This document shows positions 55,207 to 61,861 of a stretch of DNA of 64,000 nt, piece by piece. The translations under genes were made by a program, and so were the position numbers. Below the pieces are notes generated by a model. It searched no databases. It was given only the letters and a program-made list of their open reading frames with translations, and was not told where the DNA came from. Every line of letters starts with the position of its first letter. The stretch's first letter is position 1. Origin of the DNA: CALAZP01 sp964410725 (lineage in GTDB: Bacteria; Bacteroidota; Bacteroidia; Chitinophagales; Saprospiraceae); the NCBI GenBank assembly GCA_964410725.1, contig CAYPID010000002.1, positions 62,001-126,000 on the forward strand, given 5' to 3'.

Positions 55207-56571
55207 ATGAAAAAGTTACTGGGGTTATTGATATTACTTTTAAATACTGCCATTCTATTAAATGGACAAAGCAATCCTGTCATTGTGGACAGAGTGATTG
55301 CTTTAGTTGGAGGAGAATTAGTTCTTTTATCAGAGTTAGAAGAACAATATGCCTATGTAAAAGCCAATAACCCTGGGGTGAACGAAGAAGCCAAGTGCGG
55401 AATATTAGATCAATTGCTAGCCAACAAGCTTTTACTAAATCAATCCAAAATCGATAGTATAGAAGTTTCAGATGAAGAAGTAGAAGGTCAATTAAATGCT
55501 AGAATTGATCAAATTTTGGCATATATGAACAATGATATCAGTCAATTCGAAGAATACTATGGCCAATCTATTAATCAGGTTAAGACGCAAATTCGAGATG
55601 ACTTAAAAAGCCAATTGCTGATTGACCGAATGAGAAATAAAATTTTAACTGAGGTCAAAGTTACTCCCTCTGAGGTTAAAGATTTCTTCAATAAAATACC
55701 TTCTGATAGCTTGCCTTATTTCAACTCTGAAGTGGAAGTTGGTGAAGTTGTGCTCAAACCGGTCATTAATGAAGATGAAAAAAATCGAGCAAAAGATCTC
55801 CTAGAGTCTATCCGTGAGCGTATTGTCAATGGAGGTGAGGATTTTGCTGCATTAGCACAAAAATTCTCCGATGATAATTCTGGGAGAATGGGTGGTGATT
55901 TGGGTTGGACAAAGCGAGGAAATTTTGTTCCTGAATTTGAAGCGGCTGCATACAAATTAGATGTAATGGAAATTTCACCAGTGATTGAATCCCAATTTGG
56001 TTTCCACCTAATTCAAATGCTTGGCAGACGAGGTAATTCTATTAACACTAGACACATCCTTATTAAACCTAGCATAACACAAGCTGACATCGATAGTACA
56101 ATTGCTAAATTGGAAGAAATCAGAATCCTTATTGAAACTGATTCCATAACTTTTTCGGAGGCTGTTAAGCTTTATTCGGATGAAGATCAGCAATCTACCA
56201 ATAATGATGGCAGAATGATTAATCCAATTACTGGAAATACCTTTTTTGAAATTGGTGATTTAGATCCAGATATTTATTTCACTATTGATACCTTGGAGGT
56301 TGGAGACCTATCTAGCCCATTAGAATTCAAAGATCCAAGGGGGGAACCCCTATTGAGAATCATTCAATTACAATCCATCACTGACCCTCATAAAGCTAGT
56401 CTTTCACAGGACTATTCTAAAATCAGACAGGCTGCAATAGATTCCAAAAAAGCTGAACATATCAATGGATATGTATCTGAAAAGGTAAATGCGACTTATG
56501 TTAATATCGTATCTACCTATTCCTCTTGTCCTTCTTTGTACAAATGGACCAAAGAATATGTAAAACCTTAA
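55207..56571 (+). CDS. SurA-type periplasmic peptidylprolyl isomerase
   Basis: A 454-aa protein with signal peptide (MKKLLGLLILLLNTAILLNGQ). The SurA N-terminal domain follows (VIVDRVIALVGGELVLLSELEEQY, CGILDQLLANKLLLNQS). First parvulin domain: VEVGEVVLKP, RMGGDLGWTKRGNFVPEFEAAAYKL, FGFHLIQML (about residues 178-280). A diverged second follows from NTRHILIKP (about 283-385). It escorts barrel proteins to the outer membrane. Last gene of the three; a 14-bp palindrome follows the stop. Confidence 0.9.
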   Translation: MKKLLGLLILLLNTAILLNGQSNPVIVDRVIALVGGELVLLSELEEQYAYVKANNPGVNEEAKCGILDQLLANKLLLNQSKIDSIEVSDEEVEGQLNARIDQILAYMNNDISQFEEYYGQSINQVKTQIRDDLKSQLLIDRMRNKILTEVKVTPSEVKDFFNKIPSDSLPYFNSEVEVGEVVLKPVINEDEKNRAKDLLESIRERIVNGGEDFAALAQKFSDDNSGRMGGDLGWTKRGNFVPEFEAAAYKLDVMEISPVIESQFGFHLIQMLGRRGNSINTRHILIKPSITQADIDSTIAKLEEIRILIETDSITFSEAVKLYSDEDQQSTNNDGRMINPITGNTFFEIGDLDPDIYFTIDTLEVGDLSSPLEFKDPRGEPLLRIIQLQSITDPHKASLSQDYSKIRQAAIDSKKAEHINGYVSEKVNATYVNIVSTYSSCPSLYKWTKEYVKP

Positions 56572-56573
56572 TT

Positions 56574-56587
56574 TGATGATATCATCA
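56574..56587. other. Perfect 14-bp palindrome after the surA-type gene
   Basis: TGATGATATCATCA begins 3 nt after the surA-type stop. It has no spacer or T-run, so it is a poor terminator; it may be a protein-binding site. The rest of 56588-56663 shows nothing recognisable. Confidence 0.3.
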
Positions 56588-56663
56588 GGCCTTTATTGAA
56601 CACTCTTTACCTTGACACCAATTTCCAAATAGCTTCTATCTAATTGATTTCTATCTCAATGAA

Positions 56664-56811
56664 TTAACTCCCCTCTTCATTAGTGATNNNNNNNNNNNNN
56701 NNNNNNNNNNNNNNNNNNNNNNNNNNNNNNNNNNNNNNNNNNNNNNNNNNNNNNNNNNNNNNNNNNNNNNNNNNNNNNNNNNNNNNNTTAACTCCCCTCT
56801 TCATTAGTGAT
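56664..56811. other. 100-N scaffold gap flanked by identical 24-bp ends
   Basis: Bases 56688-56787 are N (exactly 100, the conventional size for an unknown gap). The 24 bases before it (56664-56687) are identical to the 24 after it (56788-56811). This looks like two contig ends overlapping by 24 bp that were scaffolded instead of merged. The downstream copy includes the last codons of the POT transporter gene. Confidence 0.9.
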
Positions 56812-58309
56812 CTCCCTGCATCATACGCTGAATAGGTTTGACTAATAAGGCTAGAATTACTGCTGCAATGGCTAATGACAAAGTAGTTTGCTGGAATAAT
56901 TGTGGCATTTCTTGAAGATTTTCGGGATTTACTTTTCCTCCTACTATTCCTGCAATCAAATTACCCAAGGCTGTTCCAAAAAACCACACCCCCATCATTT
57001 GCCCAGCAAATTTTTTAGGTGCTAGTTTGGTCATTGAGGAAAGGCCAACCGGACTCAAGCACAACTCTCCAACCGTTTGGAAAAAATAAGATCCTATTAA
57101 CCACATGGCAGAAACCTTAATCAAGCCATTGCCATCTACCACTATATTAGCGGCAAAAATCATCAACAAAAACCCAATAGCTGTAAAGGCTAAGCCCATA
57201 GAAAATTTAGCTGGACTTGACAAATTAATTCCCTTATTGCTCAATGTTACCCACAAAGCTGCAAAAAGAGGTGCTAGGGTAATGATGAAAAAGGAATTAA
57301 ATGATTGAAACCATAAAGCAGGTACTTCCCACCCCAGAATTGTTCTATTGGTAAAATCCGAAGCGAATAAATTTAATGAAGTAGGTGCTTGTTCAAATGC
57401 CGCCCAAAAAATCATAGAAAATAAAAACAAGACCATTATTACGCCCACTCTCTTTAATTCATTCTTATTTAAGCCCCCCAAAACAAATACATATAAAAAA
57501 TAAATGACGGCAAGTATGGCCATTATATAACTCATATTGTGAGCCAATGAAACTGCATTTATTTCAATCATTCCGAAGGAAGATAAACCTACAACTAGTG
57601 CTAGTGCAACTATAAATACCCACAATCCTAATTTAATTTTCTTTTCCTGGGCTTGGTTGATTTCTGGATCTGGATGTTTGGAAGGAGCTTCCAAACCTAA
57701 ATCATCTAATGTCTTGGGAGCTTGGAAATAAAACCAAAGCAAACCAAACAGCATCCCAACTCCTGCGGCACCGAAACCCCAATGCCATCCAATTTTTTCA
57801 CCCAAAAGACCCGTAGTTATTTGACCTAAAAACGAACCAATATTAATTCCCATATAAAAAATAGTAAATCCCCCATCTCTTCTTGCACCGCCCTCAGGAT
57901 AAAGATCTCCTACAATTGCAGAAATATTGGGTTTGAGTAACCCTGTTCCAAGCACAATGAATACTAATCCAACAAAGAAAGTTGTCTGTGAAAATACAGC
58001 TGAAAGTGCAATAGCCAAATGTCCAATTGTGATGAGTACTGCCCCTATCATAATTGATTTTCTTAACCCCCATAGGCGGTCTGCAATCCATCCTCCGGGC
58101 AGGGAAGCTAAATATACGCTTGCCGCATAAATGCCGACTATAGATGAAGCTGTGGTTCTATCAAATCCAAAACCCCCATCGTGTAGGGCGGCAGCCATAA
58201 ACAAAACCAACAATGGCCTTAACCCATAATAGGAAAAGCGCTCCCACATTTCAGTAAAAAATAAAGTTGATAATCCCCTCGGGTGCCCAAAAAAGCCAGT
58301 ATTTTTCAT
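56804..58309 (-). CDS. POT/PTR-family proton-dependent peptide transporter
   Basis: A 501-aa MFS protein with 12-14 helices. The POT signature EMWERFSYYGLRPLL (ExxERFxYYG proton/substrate motif) is in helix 1. GTGLLKPNISAIVGDLYPEG and FYMGINIGSFLGQITTGLLGE (PTR2 motif) follow, as does the C-terminal ELCLSPVGLSSMTKLAP. It imports di/tripeptides with protons. Its stop codon lies in the repeat at the assembly-gap edge but the C-terminus (MMQGDH) appears complete. Confidence 0.92.
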   Translation of the reverse strand: MKNTGFFGHPRGLSTLFFTEMWERFSYYGLRPLLVLFMAAALHDGGFGFDRTTASSIVGIYAASVYLASLPGGWIADRLWGLRKSIMIGAVLITIGHLAIALSAVFSQTTFFVGLVFIVLGTGLLKPNISAIVGDLYPEGGARRDGGFTIFYMGINIGSFLGQITTGLLGEKIGWHWGFGAAGVGMLFGLLWFYFQAPKTLDDLGLEAPSKHPDPEINQAQEKKIKLGLWVFIVALALVVGLSSFGMIEINAVSLAHNMSYIMAILAVIYFLYVFVLGGLNKNELKRVGVIMVLFLFSMIFWAAFEQAPTSLNLFASDFTNRTILGWEVPALWFQSFNSFFIITLAPLFAALWVTLSNKGINLSSPAKFSMGLAFTAIGFLLMIFAANIVVDGNGLIKVSAMWLIGSYFFQTVGELCLSPVGLSSMTKLAPKKFAGQMMGVWFFGTALGNLIAGIVGGKVNPENLQEMPQLFQQTTLSLAIAAVILALLVKPIQRMMQGDH

Positions 58310-58346
58310 TTTCGTTTTGATTAATATTCAAAACCAAAATAACAAA

Positions 58347-59120
58347 TTATCGGGTTTCTTTAAGAATCACTTTTAATGAACCAACTGAAATTGGTGTTTC
58401 AATCAATAATGGCACCCTTTTCTCATCTTGAGTTACCCAGATTTTCATGTCTGTATTTTGCCTAAAGTAAAACCCCTCCTTTACATTTGGCCTCAGTTCT
58501 AAAGTTGAGAATACCCCTAAACCCTTTATTTTATGCTTTTCTTTAAAGGCGCCTACCGATATTTCAAGTGGCCACGAAGATCGATCAATAAAAATACTTG
58601 CAGGAATTATGGAAGGTCCAGCCTCCTCTTCATAATTCAAGTTACGTGCATAATAAATAATAGATAAAATATCTTGAATACAATGGTCTACCTCAAATAG
58701 ACTGTCTTGTAGATTGTTTTTGTTTTTTCCTCTAAAAGAAGTAACTGTGCGCTCGTTTCTATTGAACAATAGGCTATCGTATAAAGTAAATTTACCTTCT
58801 TGAATATCTCGGACAGCGCTTATAGGCATTAAATCGACCTTATTGACAACAGTTTCGTACCGATCTCTGACTTTAAAAAACCAATCATAAGATGGGTAAG
58901 TAGTTCCTATGGCCGTAATTTTATAAGCGGCTTCCTCCTCTTTTACCTTAAAGACTACTTCTCCTGCTCCAATCCATACAAAATTCCAATTGTAATAAAT
59001 TTTATATACTAAGGTTTCTCCATCCACAATAGAAGTATTTTCTAATCCGCAGTCAATGGGCGAATTGTTATTAAGATTTAATAATGGGAACAGTAAAACC
59101 AAAAAAACATTAAAAATCAT
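58347..59120 (-). CDS. DUF3108-domain protein, probably exported
   Basis: A 257-aa protein with a hydrophobic N-terminus (MIFNVFLVLLFPLLNL). The body has DUF3108 features: GETLVYKIYYNWNFVWIGAGEVVFKV, SYDWFFKVRDRYETVV, QDILSIIYYARNL and the terminal PISVGSLKVILKETR. The family is predicted beta-rich and periplasmic; its function is not known. Divergent from ruvC. Confidence 0.8.
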   Translation of the reverse strand: MIFNVFLVLLFPLLNLNNNSPIDCGLENTSIVDGETLVYKIYYNWNFVWIGAGEVVFKVKEEEAAYKITAIGTTYPSYDWFFKVRDRYETVVNKVDLMPISAVRDIQEGKFTLYDSLLFNRNERTVTSFRGKNKNNLQDSLFEVDHCIQDILSIIYYARNLNYEEEAGPSIIPASIFIDRSSWPLEISVGAFKEKHKIKGLGVFSTLELRPNVKEGFYFRQNTDMKIWVTQDEKRVPLLIETPISVGSLKVILKETR

Positions 59121-59167
59121 TTATCAACTTTTTGTTTTATGTAAACGCTTCCAAAGGGGAAAAAGGA

Positions 59168-59175
59168 TATATTTG
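59168..59175 (+). promoter_or_regulatory. -7 element of the ruvC promoter
   Basis: TATATTTG, an exact TAnnTTTG match, ends 15 nt before the ruvC ATG within the 70-bp divergent gap. No TTTG is found at 19-21 nt upstream, so the -33 part is unproven. Confidence 0.45.
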
Positions 59176-59190
59176 AAGGATAATTTTAAT

Positions 59191-59757
59191 ATGAAAAAAT
59201 CTGATTCCATTATACTAGGGGTAGATCCAGGAACTAATATTTTAGGGTTTTGTATCATCCAGGTAGAAGACAAAGCGATTCGATTAATTGAAATGAGTGT
59301 TTTACAGTTGCGCGGATTTCCCGATCACCAGCAAAAACTCAAACAGATCTACGAACGGTTACAATCTATTATTGACCGTCATCAACCTAATGAGATGGCG
59401 ATTGAAGCTCCTTTTTATGCGAAGAATCCTCAATCATTATTAAAACTAGGACGGGCACAAGGTGTAGCCATAGCAGCAGCTGTAGCAAAAAATTTAAAGG
59501 TTTGGGAATATGCCCCTAAAAAAATTAAACAATCTATCACAGGAAATGGGAACGCGACCAAAGAGCAAGTAGCTGCTATGCTTCAACAAATTCTAAACAT
59601 TCCCATCAACCACCAATTTCTCGATGCTACAGACGCTTTAGCAACTGCAGTCTGTCATACTTATCAACAAGGGTCACCTCAATTTGGAAACGGCGAAAAA
59701 TTTACGTCTTGGGAAGCATTTTTAAATGCCAATCCTTCAAGAAAAAAAGCACTCTAA
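59191..59757 (+). CDS. ruvC: Crossover junction endodeoxyribonuclease RuvC
   Basis: A 188-aa RNase-H-fold nuclease. Catalytic acidic residues are visible in ILGVDPGTNILGF (Asp near 11), MAIEAPFYAKNPQS (Glu) and FLDATDALATAVCH (two Asp). It cuts Holliday junctions with RuvAB. ATG 59191 gives the standard N-terminus; an upstream ATG at 59056 lies within the divergent gene and is rejected. Confidence 0.95.
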   Translation: MKKSDSIILGVDPGTNILGFCIIQVEDKAIRLIEMSVLQLRGFPDHQQKLKQIYERLQSIIDRHQPNEMAIEAPFYAKNPQSLLKLGRAQGVAIAAAVAKNLKVWEYAPKKIKQSITGNGNATKEQVAAMLQQILNIPINHQFLDATDALATAVCHTYQQGSPQFGNGEKFTSWEAFLNANPSRKKAL

Positions 59758-59762
59758 ATCTA

Positions 59763-60158
59763 CTATTCAAAGTTATTTTGAATGGTTTTTGCAATGCTTT
59801 CCATTTCATCGGAATTTACCTCAACTGGTGGTTTGGTAAAATTAATATCCCCGACCGTTTGTAGTGGCACCAAATGAATATGAACATGGGGAACTTCTAA
59901 TCCAATTACTGCTATTCCAACTCGCTTGCAAGGTATTGAAGCTTCTACAGCTTTGGCGACTTTTTTAGAAAAAACCATCAGATTAGATAAGGCTGAATCT
60001 TCTAAATCGAAAATATAATCTATCTCCATTTTGGGGATAACTAAAGTATGGCCCTTTTGTAGTGGTCTAATATCTAAAAAAGCATAGTGGTATTCATCTT
60101 CAGCTATTCTGTATGAAGGGATTTCACCATTTAATATTTTGGAAAAGATACTGGGCAT
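59763..60158 (-). CDS. HIT-family nucleotide-binding protein
   Basis: A 131-aa histidine-triad protein: N-terminal SIFSKILNGEIPSYRIAEDEYHYAFLDIRPLQKGHTLVIPK and the HIT motif HVHIHLVPL near residue 99. Likely an Hint-type purine nucleoside phosphoramidase; exact substrate unknown. It starts one base before the greA stop ends (overlap), so the two genes are co-expressed. Confidence 0.92.
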   Translation of the reverse strand: MPSIFSKILNGEIPSYRIAEDEYHYAFLDIRPLQKGHTLVIPKMEIDYIFDLEDSALSNLMVFSKKVAKAVEASIPCKRVGIAVIGLEVPHVHIHLVPLQTVGDINFTKPPVEVNSDEMESIAKTIQNNFE

Positions 60159-60631
60159 TAGAAAAATATTTCAACGATTTCAAATTCAATGGAACCTGCC
60201 GGAGTTGACACTAAGGCTATTTCGCCTACCTTTTTTCCTAATAAACCTGCACCCATTGGACTGTTAACTGATATCTTTTTAGCTTTTAAATCTGCTTCAG
60301 ATTCGCTGACTAGTTTATAAGTTAACTCCTTTTTAGTCTTTAAATTTCTTATGGTGACATTAGAAAGGACTGTGACTTTTGAATTGTCCAATTCACTTGT
60401 ATCTAAAATTCGAGCATTAGATAAAACTTTTTCAAGTTCGTTTATTTTAAGCTCTAACATTCCTTGTGCATCTTTAGCTGCATCGTATTCCGCATTTTCT
60501 GACAAATCCCCCTTTTCTCTAGCTTCTGCAATTGCCTTTGCGACATCTGATCTACCCTTGGTTTTCAATTCCTCCAGTTCGATTTTTATTTTCTCGAAGC
60601 CTTCTTTGGTTAAATAATTAATACCCGACAT
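60158..60631 (-). CDS. greA: Transcription elongation factor GreA
   Basis: About 157 aa from MSGINYLTKEGFEKIKIEL. An antiparallel coiled coil (residues about 10-75) carries the tip GDLSENAEYDAAKDAQ, whose acidic residues stimulate transcript cleavage by stalled RNA polymerase. The C-terminal FKBP-like domain has SPMGAGLLGKKVGEIALVSTPAGSIEFEIVEI. Longer starts at 60640 and 60676 are in frame, but the family N-terminus fits 60631. Confidence 0.93.
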   Translation of the reverse strand: MSGINYLTKEGFEKIKIELEELKTKGRSDVAKAIAEAREKGDLSENAEYDAAKDAQGMLELKINELEKVLSNARILDTSELDNSKVTVLSNVTIRNLKTKKELTYKLVSESEADLKAKKISVNSPMGAGLLGKKVGEIALVSTPAGSIEFEIVEIFF

Positions 60632-60771
60632 TTTCATCATTTTATTAAACAAAAAATTCCAAACCCGAATCACCATTGCTCAGGCTTGAAAAATTAATTT
60701 TTTACTGGAAAAACATTTTGCCAATTTTAGTAACTGACAATTCTAGTTATAGGCTACTTTGATTTATTGTA

Positions 60772-60779
60772 CAAATATA
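60772..60779 (-). promoter_or_regulatory. Candidate -7 element for the greA-HIT unit
   Basis: On the minus strand TATATTTG matches TAnnTTTG; a partial -33 (ATTG) is 17 nt upstream. The box is about 140 nt before the preferred greA start, leaving an unusually long leader; 60677-60771 holds no other gene or clear structure. Confidence 0.35.
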
Positions 60780-60787
60780 GTCTATTT

Positions 60788-61846
60788 TTAAAAACCCAAT
60801 CGCACTCCAAAATTATGAGTTCCATTCCAAATTTTACTTTGCCGATAGGCATAATCAATCCCAATTGTTAAATCATCATTATCCTTTGAAAGAGGTAAAT
60901 CAAATCCAAAGCCTGCACTTATCCCAGTGTAAATAGGTTGTTTGACGATGTCATTGGAGCCGAACTCATATTTATAACCCCCTCGGATAGCAAAAAGTTC
61001 TTTGATGCTATATTCAATTCCACCACCAATTTGATCCTGCGAAAATGAATTAGATGTAAAATTGCCCAATAAAGTTAGCCGATGGACGGCTTTAAAATAT
61101 AAATCATAGGAAAGACCTATATTAAGCATAGATGGAAGTTCAAAACCTGCTGATCTTTGATCTAAGGTAAGTTCATATCCTGCACCATTAGGGCTAGGCC
61201 GTGCAACTGAAAGGCCCTCTCCTGTATATCTCATTGGAGAGCCAACGTTTCTTAAGGAAATACCAAATTTGAAATTATCCTTGGGTCCACTTACATATTG
61301 AATTCCAGCATCAACGGCTAATCCAAAAGCAGATACATTGGAAATAGATTGAGAAATACCTCTCAACGTAAGTCCGACAGATACTTTGTTTTCAAATGTT
61401 TTAGTATAGCTTAAACCAATATTAACCAACCTAGGGGAAAATACCCCACCTGTACCTTCAGGTTGATTAGTAGTTGTGATTGGAATATCCCCAAAATCTA
61501 AAGTCATTATACTCATTCCCAATACCCCTGTAGGACTCGTCCTGGCTCCAAAACCAATGGCATTCATTGCTATTTCTGTACCCTGGAGATAATTAGCATA
61601 ACTTGCAGCAACTTCAAATTGGTTGATTCTCGAAAGTCCGGCTACATTTAGCCTTAAGGATTCTACTCCTTGTATGCAACTGGTATTCATGGTGTGCAAT
61701 CCGGCACTTCTTGCCCAAGGATTCATCAACAATTCATAAGCTCCTGCCTCGCCTTGACGATCGGGGTTGCCTGCAATAGATTGGCCAACTTGGTATACCA
61801 AGATTAATATCAATAAGCCTATTTCTTTTCTTCCAAGTACCAGCAT
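60788..61846 (-). CDS. PorV/PorQ-family outer-membrane protein
   Basis: A 352-aa barrel with signal peptide (GLLILILVYQVGQSIAG, then a mature start near residue 25). Family features: QGEAGAYELLMNPWARSAGLHTMNTSC (the exposed N-terminal loop with the ..G..E...P.AR..G pattern), NVAGLSR, VAASYANYLQGTEI, LRNVGSPM, IGGGIEYSIKELFAIRGGYKYEFG and a terminal FGVRLGF. PorV is the T9SS shuttle and PorQ a related barrel; which role applies is unclear. It lies 15 nt behind the truncated secreted protein, with which it is probably co-transcribed. Confidence 0.8.
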   Translation of the reverse strand: MLVLGRKEIGLLILILVYQVGQSIAGNPDRQGEAGAYELLMNPWARSAGLHTMNTSCIQGVESLRLNVAGLSRINQFEVAASYANYLQGTEIAMNAIGFGARTSPTGVLGMSIMTLDFGDIPITTTNQPEGTGGVFSPRLVNIGLSYTKTFENKVSVGLTLRGISQSISNVSAFGLAVDAGIQYVSGPKDNFKFGISLRNVGSPMRYTGEGLSVARPSPNGAGYELTLDQRSAGFELPSMLNIGLSYDLYFKAVHRLTLLGNFTSNSFSQDQIGGGIEYSIKELFAIRGGYKYEFGSNDIVKQPIYTGISAGFGFDLPLSKDNDDLTIGIDYAYRQSKIWNGTHNFGVRLGF

Positions 61847-61861
61847 GGTCCTAACTATTTA

